NCBI RefSeq assembly: GCF_010389155.1 | Contig: NC_057763.1 | Coordinates: 34,268,645 to 34,332,644 of the forward strand | DNA: 64,000 nucleotides | Direction: 5' to 3' | DNA from: Erigeron canadensis | Taxonomy: Eukaryota; Streptophyta; Magnoliopsida; Asterales; Asteraceae | In this document: positions 37,521 through 49,990 of the stretch, piece after piece | How the letters are laid out: every line of letters begins with the position of its first letter | Numbering within the stretch: position 1 is the stretch's first letter | Translations under genes and position numbers: made by a program | The notes under the pieces: model-generated | The model's input: the letters and a program-made list of their open reading frames with translations, nothing else | Databases searched by the model: none | Told to the model about the DNA's origin: nothing

Positions 37521-37716
37521 GTCGACGCCACCACTACAGGTCATCGCCACCACTACACCGCCACCGTAACATTACGCAAATATCTTTTTAGTTATCTCTC
37601 AAATTTTACCATTACTTTTTTCAAAGACCTTTATATTGTGTGCAAAAAGTATTAGGGTGTTATAGTTAAAAAAAAATATTGGAAACGTGATAAAGGAATA
37701 CTAAGACACTTAATAT

Positions 37717-38500
37717 AAAACGGAGTATTACCTAAATAACAAATAATTAATTTAAACTAGAATAATCAAAAGATTCATAACTTTAATAATTAATATTTCA
37801 ACTTAATAATTAAAATATACACATGATAAAGGAAGGAAGGAAAGTTGCGTACGCCAACATATAGTTTTTATATTTATTTATGGTTTATAATATGATTTTA
37901 GGGGTTGTTTTTTCTTCTAATTATATAAAGTAAAAATATTAATATTGTCATTTATAAAGATAAAATAATTAAAGTTGATCTAATGGTTTTTAATCAAAGT
38001 TATTTTGACTGACCAAGTCTTTTTTTTTCCGACTTTGACAGTAAATATCTTTATTTGTGCTTTATATTAATTGATCAAAGTTATATTAATAAAAAGTACA
38101 TTTAAAACTCAATCAATTCATATATGTTACATCAAGTTTTATATAACACAAACAAAAAAAATATATGGTCAAAGTTGAAACAAAAAAACTAAAAAAATAA
38201 TAATAAGATATTTAATATGGAACGGATGGAGTATTACCTAAATAACAAATAATTAATTTAAACTAAAATAATCAAACGATTCATAAATTGAATAATTAAT
38301 ATTTCAACTTAATAATTAAGATATACACATGATAAAGGAGGAAGGAAAGTTCCTTCGACAACATATAATTTTTGTATTTATTTATATATTATGATATGAT
38401 TTTAAGGGGGTTTTTTGTCTAATCATATATAAAGTGAAAGTATTAATATTGTCATTCTATAAAGATGAAATAATTAAATTAGATCTAATGGTTGTAAATC
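37717..38500 (+). repeat. Direct repeat, about 280-bp unit, spaced 506 bp
   Basis: The stretch at 37717-37992 recurs at 38223-38500 with a constant offset of about 506 bp ('attacctaaataacaaataa', 'atatacacatgataaaggag', 'tattaatattgtcatt'). It may be a tandem duplication or long terminal repeats of a small element; no internal coding sequence distinguishes these. Confidence 0.65.
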
Positions 38501-38878
38501 AAAGATGGAACTCATCCAAAGGTTTTTATTTGTTTAAAAATGCATTTAGGACCTTGTTATATATATATATATATATTGGTAGATAGAAAAAGTTAAATTT
38601 AAGAAAAAAAATTTTTTTTTTTTGAAAAAATCAAGTAATTAAGACAATTGTGTTTCTATATAAGGAGATTCAATTGTAATTTTAAACTAGATACAAGAAA
38701 AATTAAATCAAGTATAATAAATTGGTATTACAAATTGACAGTTATTTTAAAATACTACAAAACACCAGCGTATTATATCAATACATACAAGTTATCGTCG
38801 TTATTATTTTACGAGTATTTTCGTTAATATTTCACATTCACGGTATCACCAACCACCTCCTTGCTGCTGCTGCTTCTT

Positions 38879-38909
<31 letters not shown>

Positions 38910-39003
38910 TTCTTCTTCATTTCTGAAATCCAACGCCCGTTGAGAATCACCCATCAAGGAAATTAATTTTTTTATAAAAAAAAACCCTTTAATTAATATT
39001 AAA
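38501..39003 (+). promoter_or_regulatory. Upstream region of the chimeric gene with (CTT)n
   Basis: AT-rich sequence ending in a TTC/CTT microsatellite at about 38873-38920, typical of plant 5' UTRs. By eye it does not match the region upstream of the intact TSB gene, so the promoter may not be inherited from TSB. It also contains a short (TA)n run near 38560-38576. Confidence 0.4.
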
Positions 39004-42000
39004 ATGGCGGCTGCTTATTATTCTTTCGCATCCACATCATCCATAATAATCCCAACCCGCACCACAACAAATCCTTTATCAGCTTGTTCACCACTTGTGA
39101 AACCCAACACACTTTCAAAATCACCAATAATCAAGAGAAAAGGGCCACCTAGCTCATCACTAAACCTGTTAGCAACTTCTTGTAATATTCTTCGCGGCAA
39201 AGGATCAAGGGCTCAAATGGGTTCTGTTCAACATGATTATGATTCGGTTGGCTGGTTTGGGAAATATGGTGGCAATAAGTATGTCCCTGAATCCCTGATG
39301 TCTGCTCTTGCTGAAATTCAATCAGCTTCTAAAGCAATTTTTACGACTGACCATGAATGCCAGGTAAAATTAATTTTACTTTTATACTTGATCGATACTC
39401 AATATAAATAAACAACTTTTGTGTCTCTCGATCAGTCTGCTGTGTGTGTTTGTTTCGTGATAAAAGTACTAAGAGCTCTCGCAGTGGCTGGTTCGTTATC
39501 ACGAGCTCTTAATTGGTTCGTGTAGGTGTACCGGTGATTCGTGACTCTAACCGAGAACGATTTTGGTCTTTTTTGTTTACAGTGAGCCATGGTTATAAAA
39601 TAAATAACCGTGGCGTTTTTGAGGTGGGGGAAGGGTGAAAAGAAAATCGCGATCCGAAATTGAAAGGATAAGGGTGATCGGAATTTTACCGATGGATTGA
39701 CGGGGAAGGATGGTGATAGGAAGTTAGTTGTAGGTTCTTTTGTAACTTGGGTTGGTGAGGTTGATCTCAATTACTCAGATATATACATATGGGAGTAGGT
39801 GAGTTCGGGGTAGTTGAGGTTTAAGGTTTTTATACATTTTTAATTTACACATGGGAGTAGGTGAGTTAATTACAAATTTCGTTTTATTGTCCACCGTAGC
39901 TTTTGTTTTTAGACCAATCTTAAAAGACAAGGTAAAAAAGATACGTGGAAAAAAGATGATGTAAAGATAAACTGTTAAGAACTAGTGTTAGGTTAAGTAA
40001 AATGGTGAAGCGGGTTAAGTGATTTGGTTCACCTAAGGTAAAAGGATAAAAGTGGGGTCCATTTTGTTTATATTATTTGTGTGGTATTTTCATTGGGTAT
40101 ATTGTGAAGTATAGTGACACAATGTGGATAATAATGAGGTATTAAGATCAGAAGGTGAACGGTTAAAGAAGAAAAGAAAAGATAATACTGATGCTGATAT
40201 GATAAAAAAAATTTAAGTGAAAAAAATTAACGGTTATGAATGGTCTTAACTATTGTTACATTTTTGGTCCAATTTTTTTTCTTAGTCAATAAATTTTGTC
40301 AACATAAATAACAACTTTTAAAATTAAAGGCATGTGTCGAGCATGTGAGGATAAAATGGTATGTTTTTATCTATTAAAAAAAAGGGGTAAATGGTTGACA
40401 ACATCCTATGTATTGTCTTGGTACCCATAACGTACATTGCATAGAACTTATGCTCAGTAAATCACCGTCCTCACAAACAGATTATAAGATATATTCAAAA
40501 GTATTCTTTTAAGGCAAAAGAAGTGACAACATCCTTTGAAATTGGTGGAGCTACCTCAAATTCAAATACTGATAATGCCCTAAAAGATTTCCACTTGTCT
40601 ATTTTAAATAATTATAGCATTACAAATACCCTTTCTATCTATTTGGCAATATTTGAAGTTTTGAACCCATGACCATAAGATAGAACCCTTTGAAAGAAAT
40701 AATTATGGGATTATCTGTTATTCATGTTATATTTGAGCTTTAATAATTTGAATGTTGCTCTATCAATTGTGTTGCTCAAATGGATATTATTTGTTTTTGT
40801 AGCAAAATTCTACTACAATGCACCTTGGGAATATTATTAAAGAGACAAAAGGTATGGTTTTTTTCTTCTTATTACATGTATTGTTTATTTTAATAAGCTT
40901 ATTTTTAAAACATTACAAGCTAAGTCTTATAGATTATAGATTCATGATAATCAACTACTAACTTTAAAATTGGTTCTATTTTTTAAAATTTGAAAAAGTT
41001 TAAGGTGTGTTTAGTTGGGAAAAACATTTCTTGTTTTCTATTTTTGTTTTATAAGAAAACATGAGAAACAAAAAATGCGTTCAAATCATAGTTTTGCAAA
41101 AATGTTTTCCATGAGATCAATAAACACTGTTTTTTCTCCTTTTTATGAAAATTTAGAAAATAATTTTTTATCGTTTTACACTTTTCGTTTTCCATTTTTT
41201 AAATTTTGAAAGTCTCATTGTTTTTCATTTTTTCTAGTTTTGAACGCGTTTTCAAAATATTCTTTTGTTTTTTAGGAATGAAAAACTTCTTTTATTTTCT
41301 AGAAAATTGAAAATAGAAAACTAAAAAATGTTTAACGTGCCCTTATGTTTTCATTTTCTTATAAACAACTAATTACTTTTTTATATTGATTGCAATCCTA
41401 AGATTATAAAAAAAACTTATTTAAAACTTGAATTAGTTTAATTTTGATTCCTGCTTATTCTTATACAAGGAATGCATTGAACTATTGAAGTATCTATATA
41501 TGTATGTTAATCATTAACCTCTTTGGTTCATTCTTATTTGATACTTGATAGAACAATATCAATATCTGTGACTTAGACAAAATATGATATATTCAAGAAA
41601 AAAAAAAAAGAACAGTGTAAGGGAGTAAAACATTCAATAGTAGAAAAGGGAGTTAAAAGTTCAAAATGGAATGACTAATGTAAATTCATATATCTTAAAT
41701 TCTTAATCTAGCGATTTACCCAAAAAAAATTCATATAGCTTGCTAACCGACTATCCTTGTATTATTGAATCTTAAATCGTATTTTTTTTCTTTTCCAACA
41801 ACACTTAGCTATGATCAAAGTAGTCATGTTTAAACGATTAATTAAATATCTGATAGTTCATTATTTATTTATAATAATTATTAATATTTTATTACGTGTG
41901 TTTTGATTGATAGATCAAAATCTAATCATGGACTTTGATATGTTCACAGATGGAAGAACAAAAATTTTTAGCCAAAGTTGTTCCAAAACGCAAATTCCTT

Positions 42001-44821
42001 TTCAATTACGTAAATTCTACCTCGGCGCGCTATATGTATATTGATTTTGACTCGGCTTAATATTCACCATTGATCATCATTTGTAATCTTCAGTTTAAAG
42101 TCATATTAGAAAATCAAGGTTTCTTCATGTTTTAATTTTCTATCTTCATACGGAGTAAATAACTTTAGATTTATTTATTTATTTGTTTTTTACATTAGCT
42201 TATAATTTAGTTGATCGAGACTTTAATCATCAAGACTTAGAGGGGAATATCCTCTCTCTACATTATAACTAAATTAATATCAAAGTGTATAAAACTATTT
42301 TAATGCATTCTTATTTTTGTATGAATCCTTATATTTGTGTATCCAATATAAGACTTTTAAGTGTATGTAGATACTAATTTTATGATTAAAAATAATATAA
42401 ATCATCTTCCAAAGACTACTATATTATGGAATAAAACTTTATTTGTAGAATTTCTTACGTAGTTATTTTGATCCAAATAATGCATTACACAACATAAATA
42501 TTCGTATATAATAGCTTACGTTCTGAGACCCCAAACTCAATATTGAATGTACGTTGTTTGGCAACTCTTAAAACTCCTACCTGTTTGTTTATTACAGATT
42601 ATCGTATAGTATTTAAAGGGATCTCAGAAGCAATAAAGCAAAAACCTGAAGTTTTAAAGGGACCACTAGCGGATGTGCTTTCAAAGCGGTCTCTCACTTG
42701 GGGCTCAGTGTCTACGTCATTGCTACTTGTATATGAACAAACTGTTAAATCTAGAAAGGAAAGACCAGAAGAAATTTCATTTGATGATTTAGTAGGTCTA
42801 AAAGATGCCAAGGCTGACGTGAAATTGGTAATTTGACACTTTTTCAGTGACCTTGACTCTTAACTTGTAGATTAATTAACTCATACAATTTTTATGTAGA
42901 TTTTGGAAACACTCAAAGGGGATCGTCAATTCGTAGAATTTGGAGAAAAATCACCCGGGGGGGTTTTGATTTGTGGTCCAGAAGGCACAGGAAAGGAAAC
43001 ATTGGCCAATGCTATTGCATACGAAGCCAATGTTCCATTTTTCAATGTTTCAGCTGAAGAAATTACAAGGGATGGTGCAACTAAGGGAATTGCAACAATA
43101 ATAAGTCTATTCTTGGTGGCAAGAATTTACCCGCGATGTTTAATCTATATTAAGGATATAGATGCTATCGATGGAAAGCAAACAACTAGTAAACCTGGTC
43201 CGATTTTATTGCAGGTAAACATAACAAGCATATGCACATATATATATATATATAGGGGAGGTGAGAGATTGTCCTCCATTTAAGTTTAGTTGAAAGACCC
43301 TGACATTTTAAATTATTAATTAATAAAAATTATAAAGCCCAAAGCATTTATCTATTTATTTTTACCAAATTTTAAAATATTTGTATGTAAGGTGTTATCA
43401 TTGAAAGCTTAAATGAGCGACAATCTCGTATTCATTTTGTCTAAAATTACATTTAATTTAATTTTCTCTTTGCACACGATTTTTGTCTAAAGTTACATTT
43501 AGTTTAATTTTCTCTTTGGCACCGTGTGCATCTTAGCTAGAGGTTTATGGAAAACTGGAAGTTTGTGGGGATTGGTTGTAGATATCATTGATTGGTTGTG
43601 GTGAGATGTGGTGTTTAGTCAGATTCTTTACCCCTTTTGAAATAGATGTGCAACCACCTCTTTTCTGCAAGTGATATCAGATTTGCTAAGTGATATTATT
43701 TTGCTAATGTTCGAAAAAATAATCAGATTTGCTAGAGTAAAAAAAAGCACAATCTATAGATTAATTATATGATTTAGAATATTGTAATCTAGTGTGATTT
43801 TAAATGTATCCCTTTTTTTTTTAACAGCAGAAAGTAACATATTAATAATAAGTGTTAATCGACTAGAAAGATGCTAGTTATCAAGTACAATAGTCTAAAA
43901 ATACAACTACACATTTTAGACCCATCTCGAAACTTTAAATGTGTCCCTTTAAAACAATACATTATGGAGTATCATTCTTCAAAACATAATCGTTTCATTC
44001 ATTGCTTTTAATGTTATACGAGTAGCTGCTAACTGATATGGAGAAATGCAACAAGGATGGACATATGGCAATAGTTATCGGAGGTACTACCAAGGAACCT
44101 GAGTTGCTGGATCCAAAATTGAGGAATTCTGAACTTTTCTTAAGAGAAGTGCGAGTGGACAAACCAGATAAGGATGCAAGGGAAGGATTTATTGATTTAT
44201 ATTTGACAAAATATACGACACAGGAAAACAAAAAGGAAATATGCACTCTTATCGTTTCAGAAACGGAGGGCTTAGTAAGAAATCATATCAGTAGAGTGTG
44301 TAAGCTATCTAAACAAAATGCTTACGAGAAAGGTATGTTTTAGAGCTGGAGATCGAAACATTTTTTCAAAAAGGAAATGATACATCTTCCTAAAGATTAG
44401 TCTAAATTTTTAAAATTTTTTTTTTTTAAGACAATGACATGTGTATTCCTCTAAATCACTTTCCTAATTTTATCTCTTCTTTTTTACACAAGTCTATCAT
44501 CATTTGACTATTTATATAGGAGGAATAATCATTTTCCTTTTTCAAATGAAGCACACTAATGTAGTCGGTTTCTTTTAATTAGATGGTAAGTACGTTACCA
44601 CTGCAAATGTGATCGAAGCTCTTAAAACGGTCAAGGCAAGTATAACTACTTCGATGGCACAACAAAAGCAGCTCACCAAAGGTACGTTTGTAAACTATAC
44701 AAATTATATATCAAATAATGAAGCAGATATTTCTTTTAAATGATGGATAGTGATGTCTGTTTTGTTGATTATAGATGGTGAGTACGGGAACAAGGTAAAC
44801 ATTCTTGAAGCTCCTAACTAG
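39004..44821 (+). CDS. Chimeric TSB exon 1 - FtsH-like pseudo-AAA protein
   Basis: Seven exons: 39004-39363, 40803-40851, 42598-42827, 42900-43214, 44026-44332, 44583-44681 and 44775-44821. They total 1407 bp (468 aa), with GT-AG borders and consistent phases. Residues 1-120 are a diverged copy of tryptophan synthase beta exon 1: a Ser/Thr-rich transit peptide, then MGSVQ...FGKYGGNKYVPESLMSAL, ending at the same intron as TSB. From about 137 the protein resembles the AAA+ domain of plastid FtsH/FtsHi proteins (ERPEEISFDDLVGLKDAKAD). Walker A at 239-246 is GPEGTGKE, with Glu where Thr/Ser binds Mg. Walker B at 293-299 is CLIYIKD, with Lys and Asp replacing the usual Asp-Glu. LLDPKLRNSELFLREV replaces the Arg-finger region. 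There is no HEXXH protease domain. I infer a plastid-targeted protein without ATPase or protease activity. The gene call rests on open, in-phase exons; transcription is unproven. Confidence 0.75.
41001..41345. mobile_element. MITE in intron 2 of the chimeric gene
   Basis: The left end TAAGGTGTGTTTAGTTGGG and the right end (reverse complement of TAAGGGCACGTTAAACA) form imperfect inverted termini. The arms are 'tttctattttc'-rich. No coding potential. Confidence 0.45.
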
Positions 44822-47611
44822 AACAGGCAAGTCAAGTATCACAGCTTCAAAAAGTGAACCAATGGCATCAGAAACGCAGTTGGTCAACAGAGTTCATTAG
44901 ACAGTGATTTTTCTTCAAACTAGCAACATATTTTTACATTTGTCTACAGTCAATCAACTGGTTTTGTAGTCGGGCTTGAAAGGGATAAGGTCATATAGCC
45001 ATACACGAATGTTAAGATTATACATCAAACTATGATATTTAATTTTGTAAAATAATTTTCCTATATGAAAGCACATCTTTAGAACTTGACCCTAGTACGA
45101 CAATCACACTAAAAAGATCTTTCATCAGAAAATACCCAAATCATATGAGTAATTCAAAAAACATGAGTAATAGTGTAATACAGCTGGACTATATTAATAC
45201 TGATACAAGTAACATTACATTAGTAAATAGTAGTGCCTGTCTGCCTGACCTGCTGTTGAAATTTAGCAACTACTGGTCAATTCACTAAGTCACACTTCTG
45301 ACAGAAAATTTTGTTATATATAACTAGCTAGGTGGTCTATTGCGCTTCGCTATGGATTTTAACATTTTAACAAAGAATGAACATGGTGTAAGTCGACTTC
45401 GTTTTAGATTCCAAATCATAAGTTTTATTTAGTCAGTGATTAATCTACCCAAATTACCACATTACTGAGTTATAAGTTTTGTTTGATGATAGTTATAAAG
45501 TGTAGCCTTGTACTCTATTCACAGTCTTGTAATTACAACACAAGAAGTTAACAATTACAAAAGTAAACTCTATTTCCTCCAGCAGTTGTGTTTTGTTTCA
45601 AAATATGTTGGTATTCCGCTATTTATGCCTTCTTATCTCCCATTAACATCAAACAGGAAACATTAATAGATATAAGATATGTTCCAAATAAAGTTTTTAA
45701 CTAGATTACCTATGAGTTGCTTATGTTTAATTAAGTAAAAAGAATGCATCAAAGCCTAAATTAGATATTTAATACAATCTAAGGAAATTTCTATTCTCTA
45801 TAAACTATAATTCATGTGAAGTGTTGTACCTTTTAGCTTCTGATGTGAATTGTTTCAAATTTCATGAGTGTTCTTAGGAAGAAGTTCCGTAATTCATGCT
45901 GATTGCTTCTGACTTTGATGATAGCTTTTGAGGACTGAAATTAGTTACATAAGAAGCTGTATGCATATAAATGCTAATTAAACAGGAGGTTATTGTTTAA
46001 CTTAACTCTTCCACGTAGTTGCTTGTGTCTGAAAATGTTGGATTGATCCCAACCGGAGTTGCAAAGTTGTTTCCAGCTGGAACCGTTCTTAAATAGACCA
46101 AAGTAGCTTTTAATTTTGCTTTACCTTCTTAGCTTTCTGTGGCATTATCCCATCTTTACTAAGAATTACAAAACGATGTCAAAGGGCTTCCTTTTCCTTG
46201 TTTTTTTCTTCCTATCCTTTCCCCTCAATCTTGCTCTTTTAAACCTCACAAGATCAAAGTACTAACTCTTCTTCAAAATATTGCATATATAGAGATAGTC
46301 AAGAAGTAGCTTTTAATTAATTAAATAGACCAAAGTAGCTTTTAATCAGTTTTCATGAATATATATGCACTCGTAATAGTAAAAGATCAGGAAATAAAGT
46401 TAGTTATCTCCATCATATAATAAATTATCATATGAGAAATAGGGACAATTACCGAATCAAAAGACATTGAAGATCACATAAACGACTAAACGAGCAACTT
46501 TCTTTGTATTTAGACGCATCCAAGGCAAGAACCTAAATCTATATAAATCTTCGACTTTATCATATATCAAGTCAAACGTTAAAACATAATACTCATTATT
46601 AAGCTAAAATATATATATGGAATTATGAACTCAAAGGGTGTAGTTTCCAAGGAAATCACATTTGTGCACGTTTTACCTAGACACTGTTTTAATCGATATT
46701 TGCTATATCTATATTTTTTTTATCTCTAATTTAACTACGTGTACTTTATTAAAAGCATTAACCCATTTTAAGAATTTAACTCCAAGATACCTTCTCTGTT
46801 TAGTTTAAATATTTATCAACTCCTCTAGTTTACCAAAACTGCTACTTCGTATTGACAATAGGCCTAAAAAAATATCTAGAAAATAAAAGGTTTATATATA
46901 TGTACGCCGTCGAAATAAGGAACCATTGGAATAGATTTCATCTTGAGAGAGTTGAATAAGTAGTAAGCACTGTCTGAAAAGTTTTATACGTCTGCCCTTT
47001 CTCAATGCATTTTTTTAAACAAGGTAAAGCAAAGAATAATTGTACCGATTTGCTGAAACCGCCACACCAAGTCTTTGTCACAAGTTCTGAGTGGATATGA
47101 TCTACCATGATATGCTACTTTTGTCTTGCTGCGAGTGATTGCAAAAAAGAAGCTAGCCAATCGTCGTCTATCACCATCGCCGCCGTCATCACCAATCGCC
47201 TTTGTTACCACCAAGAGTATGAATTGAACCAATCACCGATGTCACTGCCGCCACCTCCAATCGCCACCGACGTCGGTACATCGCCATGGCTGCACGCCAC
47301 CATACCCGTCACCGTCACCACTGCCGCAACCAGAACACCGCCGCATCACGCATGTACGCTTCTAGTAATTTAAAAAATATTTGACATGGCCTTGACAGGT
47401 GCCACACAGGGGACAAATAATCTGCATGAAAACGTTGAAAGTATATCATTTCTGGTATAGATCGAGGTGGTGTTTTTAACAAAAAGTCAAAAACGGTTTG
47501 TCAAATTTCAGAAACGCAAAGAAATCTACTTAACTGAGCAAGAACTTCTAAACATGATACGGAATATAGATTTCTAAATTCTAAATTGGTGATAATAAAA
47601 TATATATATAT
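44822..47611. other. Intergenic spacer
   Basis: AT-rich and without a supported gene. A 21-bp word (aaatagaccaaagtagcttt plus t) occurs twice, near 46093 and 46322. A possible minus-strand Helitron-like end lies at about 45326-45352, where the hairpin around GCGAAGCGC precedes CTAG. A GC-richer patch at 47160-47350 has short ORFs of low-complexity composition only. Confidence 0.35.
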
Positions 47612-47654
47612 AAATTCGGATCTTAATTCAAGCATCAATTAAACGGAAGCGAAA

Positions 47655-48759
47655 AGAGAAGGGAGAGTTTGGGTCCTATTGACCAATCAGAACGCGACAT
47701 GTGTCTAGATAAAAAAAAAAGCGCGGTGGCAATTTCGTAAATAATTTAAAGTTTTGTGAAGCTTGGTCAACTTCAACTCTCAGTGGGTTGGGTCAGCCTG
47801 AGTTGGATCAGCTTAGTTTGGGTTAGCTTGATCAGGTTGGGTCAGCTTATGGTCTAGGTGAGTTTGGGTCAGCTTGGGGTCTGGTGAGGTTAGGTCAGCT
47901 TGGGGTTGGGTCTGGGTCAGTTTGAATCAGCTTTGGGTCAGGTCAGGTTAGGTCAGCTTGGGTCAGCTTGGGGGGTTGGGTCAGTTTGGGGTCTGGGTCA
48001 GGGTTGAGTCAGCTTGACACACAATCTACACAAATGTAGATTATGGGTTTTGGGTCAGCTTGGGTTCTGGGTTGGGTCAGCTTGGGTTCTGGGTTGGATC
48101 AGCTTGGGTCAGGTTGGGTTAGCTTGGAGTTGGGTCAGCTTGACACAATTTACACATAATCTACACAAATGTAGATTAATCTACACAAATGTAGATTATG
48201 GGTTTTGGGTCAGCTTAGGTTCTAGGTTGGGTCAGCTTGGGGTTGGGTTAGCTTGGCACAATTTACACATAATCTACACAAATGTAGATTATGGGTTTTG
48301 GGTCAGCTTGGGTCACGTTGGGTCAGCTTCGGGTCTGTGTCAGGTTGCATCAGCTTGGGTTCTGGGTCAGGTTGGGTCAGCTTGGGTTTGGTCAGGTTGG
48401 GTCAGCTTGGGGTTGGGTTAGCTTGACACAATTTACACATAATCTACAGGTTTTGGGTCAGCTTGGGTCACATTGGGTCAGCTTCGGGTCTGTGTCAGGT
48501 TGAATCAGCTTGGGTTCCGGGTCAGGTTGGGGTTGGGTTGGGTCAGCTTGGGGTTGGGTTGGGTTAGCTTGGGGCTGACCAACCAAGCTGACCCAGAACC
48601 TGGGATGACCAAACTGACCCAAGCTGACCACCCAAGCTGACCCAGAACCTAGGCTGATCAAAAGTTTGATTAATTTACAAAAATGTCACCGCGCAATTTT
48701 TTTTTATAAACGACGTGTCACACTCTGATTGGTTAATATAACATTCTCTCCCTTCTCTC
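47655..48759. mobile_element. MITE with about 100-bp TIRs carrying a minisatellite
   Basis: The left arm (about 47655-47760) and right arm (about 48655-48759) are inverted copies, sharing GAGAAGGGAGAG, CCAATCAGA, GCGCGGTG and CAATTT-like words in the same order. The interior is almost entirely a GGGTCAGCTTGGG minisatellite. A 46-bp direct repeat (from AAATTCGGATCTTAATTCAA) abuts the left end at 47612-47657 and recurs at 48824-48869 after a (TA)n run. Confidence 0.7.
47780..48655 (+). repeat. GGGTCAGCTTGGGTT minisatellite with higher-order units
   Basis: Dozens of imperfect copies of about 15 bp (GGGTCAGCTTGGGTT and variants). They are interspersed with a longer unit containing ACACAATTTACACATAATCT and the palindrome CTACACAAATGTAG. 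Strand composition is extremely skewed, with G and T rich on the plus strand. Near 48575-48655 the motif appears inverted (AAGCTGACCCAGAACC), so the array ends in a potential hairpin. Confidence 0.85.
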
Positions 48760-48781
48760 CTTAACACACCTTCTTATTTGA

Positions 48782-48784
<3 letters not shown>

Positions 48785-48823
<39 letters not shown>
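48785..48823. repeat. (TA)n microsatellite
   Basis: Pure TA run of roughly 35 bp ahead of the second copy of the 46-bp direct repeat. A shorter TA run precedes the first copy at about 47600-47611. Confidence 0.8.
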
Positions 48824-48827
<4 letters not shown>

Positions 48828-48903
48828 CCGGATCTTAATTCAAGCATCAATTAAACGGAAGCGAAAAGAAAGACCGGAGCCGAGAAGGGCCCCAAAACAA
48901 TCA

Positions 48904-49233
48904 GTGTGTTTGGTACAATGGAATGGAAATGATGGAAAAGGAATTAGAAAGATTTTATATGTTTGGTTGCGATGAAGAATGGGAAAGAGAATTGAGAATC
49001 GATTCCATTCTCTATACATTGTAGAGAATGGATGAGAATGAAATAATATTTTTTTTTTATAATGTTATATGTATTAAATTTAATATTTATTTAAAATTTT
49101 GTATTTTTCATATTTTCATTCTCTGTTTGTACCAAACGACGGAATCCATCCTCTTTTCAAATACTCATTTTCTTTCCGACTATATTCATTATCTATTACA
49201 TTTTCATTCTATTCACTCGTACCAAACCCCCCC
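48904..49233. mobile_element. 330-bp MITE (GTGTTTGGTAC ends)
   Basis: The left end GTGTGTTTGGTACAATGGAA and the right end, ending GTACCAAACCCCCCC, form inverted termini with 'ggaatgg'-rich arms. A small ORF inside has no family resemblance. Confidence 0.6.
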
Positions 49234-49933
49234 TAAATATAAACCTTAAAAGCAAAAAGTTTAATACATACAAAAATACAATCAATATAGTTAAACTTAT
49301 GGAGACATGAATGACAACAACTGAAGCAAGTTCTACTTCATAATGGATTGGAATCCAATGGGAGAGATGCACTGATAAACACAAAAACGGAAACATAAAA
49401 ATATGCTCATCGATGTACATTGATCATGTATTCTTGTGCTAGGTTCCGTATTCGTGCAACATTGTATATGTATCCATATATATGTATATAAATTCTATAT
49501 GGAAAATCCTCTAATTAACTTACTCATTAAGATGGGAGCACATCAATTCCACTTGATCCTTGATCTAAAAAGAGCCATTTCAAGATAGGCAAAAGATCAG
49601 AATATAGAACACCCGAGCAGTTGCATACACGTACATCTGGAGACAATCAGACTTGCCTTTCATGCCATACAGTATACACATATATGGAGGCGAGCTAATT
49701 ATAGGATGTGGCGCTTAGTTTTTAGGTTTTTCAAGCCCACATCAGAATTAATTGTTTTAAGCCCATAAAAGTTTTTAAAGGTCCATTTATTTTCTATCAC
49801 TCAAAAGGTCCATATTTTGGTATTTAATTGTAACAACTAGACTACGAATGTATTTGCGTAAGTGGTCGCCTCTTGTAACAACAAACAAGTAAACTATGAT
49901 GGCAATGAGAAGGTTATTATCGGGGATCTCAAT
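49234..49933. other. Spacer before duplication copy B
   Basis: AT-rich sequence up to the left border of copy B. No gene supported. Confidence 0.3.
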
Positions 49934-49990
49934 TTTCATTGGCTCAAGCATTCTCCATACCAAACAAACAAACAAATATTACACAAGTTG

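Noticed and set aside
39004..39411. Simple TSB pseudogene consisting of exon 1 only
   Set aside because: Set aside as the main reading because its donor site is intact and its phase matches six downstream open exons; it remains the alternative if no fused transcript exists.
39432..39770. 112-aa ORF on the minus strand in intron 1 of the chimeric gene
   Set aside because: No recognisable domain, sits wholly inside an intron, and no sister copy supports conservation.
47107..47373. ORF of 88 aa with Thr/Pro-rich sequence
   Set aside because: Low-complexity translation of 'accgccaccatc'-like DNA, no start context or family resemblance; the same composition recurs in other non-coding patches here.
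48014..48503. Trp/Gly/Leu-rich ORFs over the minisatellite
   Set aside because: Direct consequence of the 15-bp repeat, which stays open in several frames.
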